From Aphelenchoides besseyi (Eukaryota > Nematoda > Chromadorea > Rhabditida > Aphelenchoididae), in NCBI GenBank assembly GCA_024699855.1, contig JAMPIQ010000007.1:40915-104914 (forward strand): a stretch of DNA of 64,000 bases, in the 5' to 3' direction. The notes below the pieces were generated by a model. That model did not search any database and was not told where the DNA came from. It worked only from the letters and a program-made list of their open reading frames with translations. Within the stretch, counting starts at the first letter, position 1, and each line of letters opens with the position of its first letter. Of this stretch, positions 30,012-39,637 are shown in pieces. The translations under genes were made by a program, and so were the position numbers.

Positions 30012-30147
30012 GGCCGCGGTTTCACACCACTCCATTCAGATCTTCGGCGTCGGCTTGCGTCCCCGACTCACCTTTTTGGGGATGCTCTTTCCGCATTCGT
30101 TCCACCAGGCCGTCAATGCTTTCATGGCAGGGCCAAGCCCTCTGGCC

Positions 30148-30523
30148 TTAAGCGGCCATCGGTTCGATGTCTTCTTCATTCAAATGTTCGGCGGCCCGGG
30201 TCATGATCAGTGGTAGGGGGACTACCGCCACGCCGCTTCTGGCTGAAAAGGCGAAGCCGATTTACCAGATAGGCGCTCGGCTGGCCGGAAAGGCGCGGAA
30301 TAGCAGCGTTGCTATCATCTTTTTCGTGACAGTTAAGGCAAGCGGGAATATTTCGTGCCGAATCTCCGTGCTGGTTCGGCACATTCCTCCGCCTGGCGTG
30401 ACGCGCCTTCCGTAACGCCAAGCTGTTGGCGTGAGCGTTGCCATGGGCAGCAATTCGCAGCTGATCAGGGCAAAGCTGACGACGGTTAGCGAGATGATCG
30501 ACGGGCATGTCGAGATCGGCCAA
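30148..30523 (-). pseudogene. Cytochrome c-like remnant
   Basis: On the minus strand a heme-binding motif CLNCH (30326-30340) sits in RNIPACLNCHEK, followed by AAIPRLSGQPSAYLVNRLRL, the usual sequence after the heme site in class I cytochromes. A shift in a CCCCC run near 30216 gives an end at 30148 with LIMTRAAEHLNEEDIEPMAA. No signal peptide or good start is found upstream of about 30523, and the N-terminal part is unlike the family, so this is probably a decayed or N-terminally truncated gene. Confidence 0.5.
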
Positions 30524-30604
30524 GAGATTTTCCTTGAAACGTTTCAGACATCATATCCCCCCAGTCACCGCTCACGGCAATTGCATTGGCAGACTTAAGG
30601 ACTG

Positions 30605-31298
30605 CTATTCGTACCGATCGTGGCGGCGGAGCCAGTCCATTCCTTCGGCTTCGTTGCGTCCCTTCGGGGCGAGATCGAGTAGCTGATAGGTACCCATCAT
30701 CGCCTCGACGCCGCGCCCATAGGTGGAGTAGGTGCGGAAGACCTGGCCGGCGTCGTCCTTGTAGAAGGCGCTGATGCCCGGCCATTCCTCGCCTAGTTCC
30801 GGCCACTCTCCGAAATTGTAGTCGATCTTGCCGGAGGCGACCCTCGTCGGGTGTGAAGCTGACACGGAAATCGTGATTGAAGTCATTTCCGAAGGACGAC
30901 ACCCATTTGAAGCGCCAGCCCATCCGTTTACGATAGCGCTCGAGGTCGGCGAGCGGTGCACGTGATATGGCGATCATGGCAACGTCGTGATGCGAAAGAT
31001 GATTGTTCATGCCATCGGTATGATCGGCCATGAAAGAGCAGCTGGGGCAACCCTCCTTCCATCCCGGCGCGAACATGAAATGCTGCACCAGAAGCTGCGA
31101 TCGGCCATCGAAAAGATCGGCAAGCGTTCTAGGGCCATCGAGCGTTTCGAACACATATTCCTTCTCGATCCGCACCCATGGCAGCGCCAGCCGCTTTTGG
31201 GCGACCTCGTCCCGGTGTCGGGTAAGCTCTTTCTCCGCTTTCAGAAAATCCCGCCGGGCGGCGAGCCAGTCTTTGGCTGAAACGATTTTGTGGTTCAT
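30605..31298 (-). CDS. DUF899 family thioredoxin-like protein (frameshifted)
   Basis: Start MNHKIVSAKDWLAARRDFLK. The DUF899 family has a thioredoxin-like fold, and the blocks FAPGWKEGCPSCSFMADH and VAMIAISRAPLADLERYRKR are characteristic. A shift near 30848 leads to YNFGEWPELGEEWPGISAFY and YSTYGRGVEAMMGTYQLLD, ending at 30605. The restored length of about 231 residues is normal. The CPSC pair may be redox active. It is followed upstream in the operon by a small membrane protein, the two genes being 2 bp apart. Confidence 0.8.
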
Positions 31299-31300
31299 TG

Positions 31301-31585
31301 TCAGTCTCCTCGGGTTTTAGGGGATGGACATTGCCGCAGGTAAGCGGAAGCGAGCTTCAGCCAGGGCGGCAGGTGAAAGAGGCTCATCAGCAGGTACATG
31401 AAGGCCATGCCGCTGATCGGCAGCGCGACCGGCGGGGACGCGCAGATTCTCGCCTGCATGTCGTTCGCAGAAATCCAGGCCATCAACGCGAAGGTTGGCG
31501 AAGCTGCAAGAACGAGCCAGCCTGTGACCCCGCCTGATCGCGGGGTGTCCGAAGAGCGTTTTCTCGTTGGTTTGGACATTGTCAT
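31301..31585 (-). CDS. Small membrane protein, probable operon partner of DUF899
   Basis: This 94-residue protein starts MTMSKPTRKRSSD with a basic N-terminus, followed by two hydrophobic segments (GWLVLAASPTFALMAWIS and ISGMAFMYLLMSLFHL). It is probably an inner-membrane protein. I recall similar small proteins next to DUF899 genes in rhizobia, but have no functional assignment. It ends 2 bp before the DUF899 start. Confidence 0.6.
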   Translation of the reverse strand: MTMSKPTRKRSSDTPRSGGVTGWLVLAASPTFALMAWISANDMQARICASPPVALPISGMAFMYLLMSLFHLPPWLKLASAYLRQCPSPKTRGD

Positions 31586-31693
31586 TACTGAATTCCCATT
31601 AAGGTTCGACAATGCTTCCTGCGATGCTTAACCTGACAAGAATATATGTCCGAATGGCGGGAGAATGTGAGTAACAAGTGTGACGGGATTTGA

Positions 31694-32914
31694 ATGGACC
31701 CTCTGGTGACCTTTGCGGCGCGGGCGCTTGCGGCGGGTGATCCGCTTGCAGCGCTCAAGCGCATCGCCCTGCGTGCCGATGCTCCAGCACTCGCCCTGCG
31801 CGGCATTGCCATGGCGCAGCTCGGCGACCTTGCACGGGCGAAGGAACTGCTGGGAAACGCGGCGCGCGCTTTCGGCAACCGGGCGCCCATGGCCCGTGCG
31901 CGATGCGCCGTTGCGGAGGCAGAGATCGCGTTGGTTTTGCGCGACCTCGGCCGTCCCATGGAGGGGCTCGCCGCCGGCCGGACAACGCTGGAGGCATTCG
32001 GAGACTTCGCGAACGCCGCGCATGCCGGCTATCTCGAAGCAAGGCGTTTGCTGTTGATCGGCCGTCTCGACGAGGCGGAGCGGGTTCTGGACGGCCTCGA
32101 TGCTGGTGCGTTGCCGATGGCATCGCGGGTAGGCTTCGAGTTGGTGGTCGCGGGCATCGCGATGCGCCGCATACGCGCGAAGCCGGCTCGTGATGCGCTC
32201 GATCGCGCAGAAAACGCCGCGGAGGTGGTTGGCAATGCTGCATTGAAAGCCGAAGTCAATAGAGCAGTACGGGCCTTCGACGCGCCTGCCGCGCGGCTGG
32301 TCGCGCGTAATGGAGAACGGCATCTTCGGCTCGATGAGGTGGAGGCGCTCATTGCATCGGGGGCGCTTGTCATCGATGTGTGCCGGAACGTCGTGCGTGT
32401 CGATAAAGCCTTCGTTTTTCTCGCGAATCGTCCGGTCCTGTTCGCGCTCATGCGCGTGCTCGGTGAGGCTTGGCCGGAAGATGTCCCGCGGGAGGAGCTT
32501 CTCGTCCGCGCCTTTCGCTCACGGGAGGCAGATGAATCGCACCGCGCTCGGCTGCGGGTTGAGATCGGGCGTCTGCGCGAGGCAATCAGGCCCTTGGCGC
32601 AGATACGCGCCACCGAGCAGGGGTTCGTATTGGAGTCACATGAGGGCGGTGCGGTCGCGGTGCTTGCGCCGCCCGTCGAAGAAAAGCATAGCGACGTGCT
32701 GGCGCTTCTCGCCGATGGTGAGGCCTGGTCCAGCTCCGCGCTGGCGCTCGCGCTCGACGTCAGCCCGCGCACGGTGCAGCGGGCGCTCGATACCCTTGAG
32801 AAAAATGATAAGGTGGAGTGGTTCGGCCACGCACGCGCCCGTCGCTGGATTGCGACGAGCGTTCCGGGTTTTCCGACAAGCTTGTTACTCCCCGCCATCG
32901 GCATTTCAGGCTAG
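31694..32914 (+). CDS. Helix-turn-helix transcriptional regulator with TPR-like N-terminus
   Basis: This intact 406-residue protein has an alanine- and arginine-rich N-terminal 200 residues forming repeated helices (for example ALRGIAMAQLGDLARAKELL), suggestive of TPR-like repeats. A middle region contains DVPREELLVRAFRSREADES, resembling a winged-helix of the OmpR/SARP kind. The C-terminus SSALALALDVSPRTVQRALD is a helix-turn-helix. It is divergent from the DUF899 pair (108 bp between starts) and 9 bp ahead of a beta-propeller gene, so it probably regulates both. Confidence 0.7.
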   Translation: MDPLVTFAARALAAGDPLAALKRIALRADAPALALRGIAMAQLGDLARAKELLGNAARAFGNRAPMARARCAVAEAEIALVLRDLGRPMEGLAAGRTTLEAFGDFANAAHAGYLEARRLLLIGRLDEAERVLDGLDAGALPMASRVGFELVVAGIAMRRIRAKPARDALDRAENAAEVVGNAALKAEVNRAVRAFDAPAARLVARNGERHLRLDEVEALIASGALVIDVCRNVVRVDKAFVFLANRPVLFALMRVLGEAWPEDVPREELLVRAFRSREADESHRARLRVEIGRLREAIRPLAQIRATEQGFVLESHEGGAVAVLAPPVEEKHSDVLALLADGEAWSSSALALALDVSPRTVQRALDTLEKNDKVEWFGHARARRWIATSVPGFPTSLLLPAIGISG

Positions 32915-32923
32915 GATGAGGGC

Positions 32924-33578
32924 ATGAAACACACAGCCGCCGAAATTATCCGTGAATATGGCCCTTTTCCCGGAGTGGATCACGTTCATGGGGTCAGCTT
33001 TGACGGCCGCCGCGTCTGGATGGCGACAGGCGGAAAACTGGAGGCGTTTGATCCTGACAGTGGAGACGTGCTGACCTCGCTCAATATTGCTGCGGATGCT
33101 GGCACGGCATTCGACGGCGAGTACCTGTTCCAGATTGCTGAAGCAGCGATTTGGAAGGTCGATCCACAGACCGGCGAGGTGCTCGCCACGATTCCCGCCC
33201 CCGGCAATGGAGGCGATTCCGGCCTTGCCTGGGCTGAAGGTTCGCTCTGGGTCGGGCAACATCGGGGCCGCAAGATCCATCAAATCGATCCCGAGACGGG
33301 AAAGGTGCTGCGAACGATCGAAACCGATCGCTTCGTTACCGGGGTCACGTGGGGTCGACGGCGAGCTCTGGCACGGTACGTGGGAGAACGACCAAAGCGA
33401 TGTCCGCCGCATCGATCCTTCAACCGGTGAAGTGCTGGAGCGTTTGGATATGCCGGCGGAAATGGCAGTTTCGGGGCTTGAAATCCGACGGACGCGATCG
33501 GTTTTTTTCTGCGGCGCTGGCGATAGCCCCAAAGTTCGCGCAATACGCAGGCCAAAGCGATCTGAAACCCCAATGTGA
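32924..33578 (+). CDS. Beta-propeller (YncE / glutamine-cyclotransferase-like) protein (frameshifted)
   Basis: Start MKHTAAEIIREYGPFPGVDHV. Repeats of the form DP-x-TG-x-VL occur at least three times (VDPQTGEVLATI, IDPETGKVLRTI, IDPSTGEVLERL), each a propeller blade. Shifts near 33352 and around 33485 interrupt the frame. The restored protein of about 217 residues is short for a complete propeller. It lacks a signal peptide, so is probably cytoplasmic. Its job is unknown; context links it to the adjacent regulator and DUF899. Confidence 0.6.
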
Positions 33579-33776
33579 AACAAGAGGCAATTCGCCGGTT
33601 TGTGCGATCTTTATTCGATGGCCCTCTCGGCGGTAACCGTCGGCCTGCGAGAAAGTGGTTGTCGCTTTGCAGCGTCAGCCCGAACGAGGTTGCCAGCTCA
33701 GAACAATTACATGCACTGCCGTTCCGGGTCGCCGACAGTCCGCTCTCGCGGCGGCTCTGCCGTTTTGTGGTGCCGA

Positions 33777-34213
33777 TCAAATGGCAGGTTTCAGGTGGCA
33801 GTGCCATCGGTCGCCTGAAGCGTTGCGCCGATCAGCGTGGTGTCTTCGCCAACCTTGATGCCGATTGCCCTGCGCAGCGACAATGCCCGAGCCGGAGGAC
33901 CACTCCTTGAAGCCGTCCTCCTTCGAGCCGCGAACGCTCCAGTCGGCCGGGTTCACGCCAACCGTCAGACCGAAGGAGAAGCCGTCGCGCCAGCCCTGCG
34001 CCTGTGGCGAGAGGATGGTGAGATCGCGCCCGACATCGAGATTGACCGTCCCGCCGATGATGTTGCCGCCGAGAAGCGCCGTATCGCGGCCCGATGTCAG
34101 CGATACGTTTCCGGCGGCGGTGATGGAGGCATTCGTCAGCGTCTCGTCATAGCCTTTCGACTTGCCGATATCGAAGCCGATCGAGGACAGGGAAAGCTGC
34201 AGGCCGCTTCATA
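33777..34213 (-). pseudogene. Filamentous-hemagglutinin (CdiA/TpsA-type) repeat fragment
   Basis: The minus strand encodes an open stretch with hemagglutinin repeats: NASITAAGNVSLTSGRDTAL, GGNIIGGTVNLDVGRDLTI and, after a shift near 33860, a further DTTLIGATL-type repeat. This is the beta-helical repeat of large two-partner-secretion adhesins and contact-dependent-inhibition proteins. There is no start codon or export signal, and both ends are cut by stops. It is a fragment of a gene that is normally several kilobases long. Confidence 0.65.
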
Positions 34214-34245
34214 ACGTCGAATACAGCCAAAAACGTTAGCCCGCC

Positions 34246-34569
34246 TCAAAATTTCTGCTGAAGGAACTCAGAATCTACGAAATATCCAGATCCCAACTCG
34301 TCCTGTAATTCTTGGGACAGCTTGACTCCTGCGTCAATATATTTAAATTTCTCTTCTTGGTTCGTAAATCCAGATAGTTCTGGATCATTCTCGTTAAAGG
34401 TAAGCTGGTAAATATTGTTCCATTGGCGGAGATTTACTTTCATTCTCTCTGTGACTGGTAAATCTTCTATTTCGACATGCCCTATATAATTATCATCACT
34501 CCGAAAAATTGGAGTATCAGCTAAATATTCGGGCAGAAAAATTAACCTTATCATCTCAAGGGCTTCCAT
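34246..34569 (-). CDS. Candidate immunity protein of the CDI-like remnant
   Basis: This intact 107-residue acidic protein starts MEALEMIRLIFLPEYLADTP. It is AT-rich compared with its surroundings, as usual for polymorphic-toxin immunity genes. Its start codon lies inside the end of the toxin-like frame (14-bp overlap), the classic toxin-immunity arrangement. I recognise no named family. The immunity role is inferred from position, size, charge and base composition. Confidence 0.55.
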   Translation of the reverse strand: MEALEMIRLIFLPEYLADTPIFRSDDNYIGHVEIEDLPVTERMKVNLRQWNNIYQLTFNENDPELSGFTNQEEKFKYIDAGVKLSQELQDELGSGYFVDSEFLQQKF

Positions 34570-34770
34570 TCACTGGGTTTGCTCGTACAATGTATCCGTT
34601 TGATCCGATTCCAACGGGAACGTTTTGTTCCACTCCGTTGAATATGACTCGGTACACTGGAGCCGACCCCGACGTACCCACTATATTTCCTGCCTCGGCG
34701 GCATTCATGATTAATTTCGGAATTTCAGCAGGCTTTATTCCCTTATTTAAAAAAATCGCCTTCGTGGCGT
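34556..34770 (-). pseudogene. C-terminal toxin-domain fragment of a CdiA-like protein
   Basis: This short open frame ends at 34556 inside the start of the immunity gene. It has the style of a polymorphic-toxin C-terminus, including a closing block VGIGSNGYIVRANP. It lacks its own start and the large delivery portion. At about 34770 it abuts the remains of the outer-membrane transporter gene in a different frame, around a T7 run. The toxin is therefore disconnected from any export module. The activity type is not identified; a small RNase fold is possible. Confidence 0.5.
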
Positions 34771-35502
34771 GTAACCGCCGTAGAGCCTGAACGCGTCATT
34801 GATGCGGTTCGTGATCTGCACATCGGAAGTCGCCGGCCTTTTGCCCGGAACAAGCTCCGCCTTTGCCTTGTTCGAAGGAACCCTGTTGAGGCTATCGAGT
34901 GTGTCCTGGAGGCGATCGACATGCAGGACATCGTCTTTGGCAATTGTGCCAGTCATCGCGATCCGGGCGAACGGCGGCAACAAGGTCAGGCGTTCGAGAT
35001 CGTCATCGATACCCTCCCACCAGGCGTCTGCTTGCTGCACGAACTCGGAAATCGAGGTGGATCGTGCGACGTTGCCACTCAATTCCGCCATGTGGGGAAA
35101 GAATGCCTTATCGGGCTGCTGCTCCTTGTAGACCACCGCATCGATCCGCCTGGGCACAACGCGCAGGACCAGCGTTCTGCTGGCGGCGATGTCCTGCTCC
35201 GGCAACCAGGCCTGTGTCGTGGCAAACCCCTGTCGGCAAAAAGACCATTCACCGCCTTTAGTAATCCGCCGACGCTTTCATTGTTTTGGCAGGACAACGC
35301 CAAGGGTCTTGTCACGTCCTCCACGGCTTCGCTGCCAATGAGTTCGTGGCCGCCTTCGATACGGATCGTGTCCACGGGAAAAACATGATGAAGCACCGGA
35401 CGCCGCGCTATCAGATGAGGAGCCCGCAAATGTCTGGATCGTCAGGGCAGGCTCCTGCGATGCGGCGACACCTGGAACTGCCTGGCCAGCGTTTGCCGCC
35501 AC
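34771..35502 (-). pseudogene. Two-partner-secretion outer-membrane transporter (FhaC/ShlB/CdiB-like), N-terminal part only
   Basis: The minus strand encodes the POTRA region of a TpsB transporter across several frames. Visible blocks are VFPVDTIRIEGGHELIGSEA (POTRA-like), LVLRVVPRRIDAVVYKEQQP, then LQDTLDSLNRVPSNKAKAEL with VPGKRPATSDVQI, which match the second POTRA of ShlB/FhaC. The C-terminal beta-barrel, normally about 350 residues, is missing: the frame ends near 34770 against the toxin fragment. A frame change occurs near 35230. A GTG near 35500 might have been the start, but no signal peptide is clear. Confidence 0.6.
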
Positions 35503-35658
35503 CGGGTTGCGTTCCGTTTGTGCACAATGAGATTATCGGTGCGGAGATTGCCGGAACGCAAACGTCGATCAGTCTGCGACCCTCCCGGGGGGATCGATTG
35601 GCGTGGGGGGGTTGTCTACAGCGACAAAATGGCGGTGAGACCAAAACGGAGTGACGAT

Positions 35659-36192
35659 ATGAAAAACGGAGCATGCACGTTCCGGCGTCGGTACCTCAAG
35701 GTATCGACAATCAGCTGCCTTGCCGCATTGTTGAGTTTCGGGGAAGCCGCGGCCACGCCGGCGAATATGACGGTGGAGCGCCTTCTCACCATCTGTGAAG
35801 CGCCCACTGTGCAAGAAGCGATGGTGAACGGCGACAAACTCGATTGGCAGCGTCTGTCCAATACCGACGTTGAGGAGTGGCGTCGCAGCTTCGCCGGTTA
35901 TAATGGCGGTTCTGTTGATGTCGTGGGATGGCGCCATGAGGTGGAAGGCGGCGCGGAGTTACTGTCGTTCTGGATTGCCGCTGGACCTGATGGACACAAG
36001 GCGTGCGCATACACCACGCCAAGACCCTCCGGCTTTCTGGATGCGTTATCGGACCGGCTTGGGGCTCCAGACAATCTCGACAAGAATGATGTTATGGAAA
36101 GTGTAACCGCGGGGTGGAAGCGGGGCGCGGTTGATTATTCCTTTGTTCAGGTCGGCACGTCCGCCGTCATTAATATCAGCTCAAGTCGATGA
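35659..36192 (+). CDS. Secreted hypothetical protein
   Basis: This protein of about 177 residues starts MKNGACTFRRRYLKVSTISC behind GGAG. The hydrophobic segment CLAALLSFGEAAATPA looks like a signal peptide. The mature part has a pattern TVERLLTICEAPTVQEAMVN and GWRHEVEGGAELLSFWIAAG but no domain I recognise. The gene is intact. It is divergent from the CDI remnant and convergent with the AP2-domain gene. Function unknown. Confidence 0.6.
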   Translation: MKNGACTFRRRYLKVSTISCLAALLSFGEAAATPANMTVERLLTICEAPTVQEAMVNGDKLDWQRLSNTDVEEWRRSFAGYNGGSVDVVGWRHEVEGGAELLSFWIAAGPDGHKACAYTTPRPSGFLDALSDRLGAPDNLDKNDVMESVTAGWKRGAVDYSFVQVGTSAVINISSSR

Positions 36193-36198
36193 GATGCA

Positions 36199-37112
36199 CT
36201 ATTCCCGGGGCACAATAACGAGCACGTTGAACCCCTCATCAATGTTGAATGTCTGCGGGTTGAGCAGTTTGTCCCCATAGGTGGAACTGAACCAGCACGC
36301 GATCCTGTCATCATGAATTGCCGTTACGGTTTCCCGGACGGTTCTGTTGATCGCGTCTATGATTTCGATCGCGCTCTTGTCCCGCGTATTGAGATGTCTG
36401 AGCTTTTTCCGCGCAGGGCTTCCTGCATCGGAAAACCGCGATGGATACCCTGTCCGTTGAATAGCTCTTGACCCGAACCCGCAGTCGCTTCGGGCGAGAC
36501 GCGTCAAACCGGTCGTTAATTTCCTTGATACGCGCCTCGATGTCAGCATCGGCGAGACGCACTTCAGGCAAAACATCATCCGCCGGCGCAAGCCGGTCGG
36601 CGAACTGCGCGCGCGCAACCTCGGCAGCGTGATGAGCGTATGCGAGATGAGACACGGGCAGTGCCTTCAGCCATTTGCGGCGCTGCGTGATCGCCATCGA
36701 CTTTGCCGCCTCTTCGCCTAGTTTGGCGACGGAGAAGTTCTCTCTTTTTTTGCCCCCTCATTGGTCATCAAAGTTGCCTGCCAGACATCGCCATCCGCCG
36801 TCTCGACGCGCCTCACGCCGGAAATTCCGCTCCGATTGTTCTTGCGCAGAAGCACGGCCTGCTCGTGATTGGTGGCGGGCGGGATGGCAAGGATAATGGC
36901 GTCACGGTAGGCGCGTTGCCTGACGATAGGGCTGCATCGCCCGAACCGTAGATGCTGTCCTTGAACAGCCTGACAATCCTGTGGCCGCGCCGCCTGAGGC
37001 TCACCCACCAGCCGGCACCGCGGTGTGCCCCGGCAGCTTCTTCTCGACGCAAGCCGTAGTGGTCAGCATCGTGCTTTGTCTGTTTCAGCCTTGCTCCAAC
37101 CGGCACGTCCAC
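36199..37112 (-). CDS. Tandem AP2-domain DNA-binding protein (several frameshifts)
   Basis: Start MDVPVGARLKQTKHDADHYG at 37112. Two AP2-like units can be read: GWWVSLRRRGHRIVRLFKDS followed by GSGDAAL and RAYRDAIIL, then NNRSGISGVRRVETADGDVW, FSVAKLGEEAAKSMAITQRR. The C-terminal 150 residues, ending NIDEGFNVLVIVPRE at 36199, are unassigned. Frame changes occur near 36935, 36750, 36440 and possibly elsewhere. Bacterial AP2 domains are usually attached to homing endonucleases or integrases, or act as stand-alone DNA-binding proteins. No nuclease motif is seen. It is divergent from vgrG. Confidence 0.55.
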
Positions 37113-37262
37113 CCCCGCCTGTCAAATTTCATGGGTAGTATTTTGCCCTATCCGGGTTGCAGAATTCATGTTGAGTCCTTGGTTTCGCCACAATGTTTGA
37201 TTGCATTCTGTCGAGATTTTGACAGCTGATTGATTTTTTGAGCTCTGCTATCGAGGTTCGCA

Positions 37263-39610
37263 ATGAATGACCAGCCCTCATCCTCTGACTTCATTCAGGC
37301 GAGTCGTGTGCTCAAGGTCAAGTCGCCTTTGGGCGAGAAATCAGCTTCTGCCAGAGCGCCTGTCCGTCGAGGAGGGCGTATCGCAGCTCTTCGACATTCG
37401 TCTGACGGTGCGTGCCAAGAGGGAAGCGGTCAAGCCCGAAGAGCTGATCGGACGGCTGGTCGATATCTCCATTGAGATCAGCCAGGGCGACGGCGATGGC
37501 GGCGGTGTTCGCCGCCCCTTCAACGGCCTGGTGACGGAGCTGCATGAAGGCCCGCCGATCACCCGCGGCATGCGCTCCTATGCGCTGACGATCCGCCCGC
37601 AAATGTGGCTTCTGTCGCGCCGGTCGGATTGCCGTATCTGGATGGACAAGACGGCGGTGGAGGTCGTCGAGACGCTGTTTTCGGAACACGGCATTCCCGC
37701 TCCCGATACATCGGGCATCATCTCGCCGCCGCCCGCACAGCATTACAGCGTGCAATGGAACGAGACGGATCTCGATTATCTCACCCGCCGTTTTGAAGAG
37801 GACGGCCTGTTCTACTGGTTCAGCCATGAGGATGGTTCCCACAAGCTGCATGTGGCCGATAGCGCCAGCGGCTGGCTTGGGCCGTCGCCGGCCGCCCAGG
37901 GGGAGGGGACGGTGCGACTGGCGCAGGGGTCTTCGGATCGTAACCACATCAACGACTGGGCGCGGCGTTTTTCCTATGTTTCGGGTCAGCGCGCTGGCGC
38001 GGACTGGAATTTCGAGACGCCGGGCATGGTGCCGGGCACGATGACACCGTCGCTGGTGCAGATGCCGGATGCGACGAAGCGCGAGCTTTACGAATATCCG
38101 GCCCGCATCAAGACGGTGGAAGAGGCCGAGCGCGCGCAAAAACTGCGCACCCAGTCCATCGAAGCCGATCACGACCGGGTTTTCGGTTCGTCGACCTCGC
38201 GCATTCTGGAGGCCGGCCGCCGTTTCACGCCTTACGAGGTCGCCCACCCCGAACACGCCTATGAAGAACATGTCATCATCAGGGCAAGCCACAATATCGT
38301 CGATCTCTCTTATGAGACCAATGGCAACGAGCCGGAATATCGCAATCACTTCGAGGCGATCCCCGCCCGTGTGCCGCTGACGCCGCACCGGTCAACAAAA
38401 CGCCCGCGCATCGAAGGTACGCAGGTGGCGATCGTCGCCGGACCTGAAGGCGAGGAAATCCATCCTGACCAATATGGCCGCATCAAGCTGTGGTTCCCGT
38501 GGGACCGCAAGGCGAAGAAGGATGGCACGGATACGTGCTGGGGTTCGTGTCAGCCAGGCATGGGGCGGCGGCACATGGGGTGCGCAGGTCATTCCGCGCA
38601 TCGGCATGGAGGTGATGGTCGCCTTTGTCGATGGCGACCCGGATAAGCCGCTGGTCATCGGCGTGGTCAACAATCCGGCCAATTCCGTGCCTTACGACCT
38701 TCCGGCCAACAAGACGCGCATGGTGCTGCGCTCCAACAGCCACAAGGGCGACGGTTTCAACGAAATCACCTTCGAGGATGAAGCCGGCAAGGAGAACCAG
38801 TTCTTCCACGCCCAGAAGGACCAGACGACGCGGGTTCTGAATGACCGGACCAAGCGCATCGACCGGCATGAGGTCGCCTCGGTCGGCGGCAACCGCGCGG
38901 TAGAAGTTTCCGGCAACCAGAAACACGAGATCGGCGGCTCGGTAAACACCGTCGTCGGCGGCACGGGACCGATGGCGATGATGGCCATGGCGGGCGTACA
39001 GGCGCTCTCCGGGCAGACGGCGGGGCTGCTTTCACAGGCCGCCCAGATCGCCGGCGGCGGTGGCCCGGGTGTCGCGGCCTTCGCCACCACACTCGCCTCA
39101 TCCGCACTCGGCTTCCTCGGCGCAGGCGGTCTTTCATCGCGTGAGGGGGTCGTTTCCGGCCCGAGCCCACGTGCGGATGCGGGTACGGCGCTTGCCGGCT
39201 CCGGCTCGGGCGTCGGTTCCGATGCTTCGGGATTGTTTCCGCTGCCGGGCATCATGAACACGATCGTCAGCACGTTCAAATCCGACAGCGTCGGGGTGGC
39301 GCGGGCAGAACAGATCGGGGTGAGCAAGGTTACGAATGTCGGCCAGACGTCGCTGGAAAGCGTCGGAAAGACAAAGAAGACAACCGTTGGAGAGCGTTAC
39401 GAAATAAACGTTGGCAAAGCCATTTTCACGCAAACTGAAAATCACACGGTGATCGTCAGCGACAAGATAGTGCTTGCGGCGCCCGGCGGTGTCATCGAGA
39501 TCAACAAAAACGGGGTGTTTATCAAGGCGTCCAAGTTCGAGGTCAAAGCAAACGCTGTGAACTTCAAGCGTGGCAGTGCCGGCAAAAGCACGAACAAGCC
39601 CTTTTGCTGA
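37263..39610 (+). CDS. vgrG: T6SS spike protein VgrG (two frameshifts)
   Basis: Start MNDQPSSSDFIQASRVLKVK at 37263. A shift near 37342 leads into QLLPERLSVEEGVSQLFDIR. The gp27-like part has WNETDLDYLTRRFEEDGLFY, the classic VgrG block. The OB-fold part has DQYGRIKLWFPWDRKAKKDG. A second shift near 38545 precedes VSQAWGGGTWGAQVIPRIGM. The C-terminal needle (SVGGNRAVEVSGNQKHEIGG, VGKTKKTTVGERYEINVGKA) is followed by a short extension that could bind the effector or adaptor. The restored protein is about 780 residues. VgrG trimers form the tip of the T6SS and carry effectors; core T6SS genes are not in this window. Confidence 0.88.
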
Positions 39611-39637
39611 AGACTGCTCGAAGAAGTAGGGGTTGGC

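Noticed and set aside
35518..35658. Upstream extension of the secreted hypothetical protein
   Set aside because: The signal peptide and GGAG support a start at 35659; the upstream residues lie over the antisense TpsB remnant region.
37318..38388. 356-codon minus-strand open frame
   Set aside because: Antisense to vgrG; composition typical of an antisense frame.
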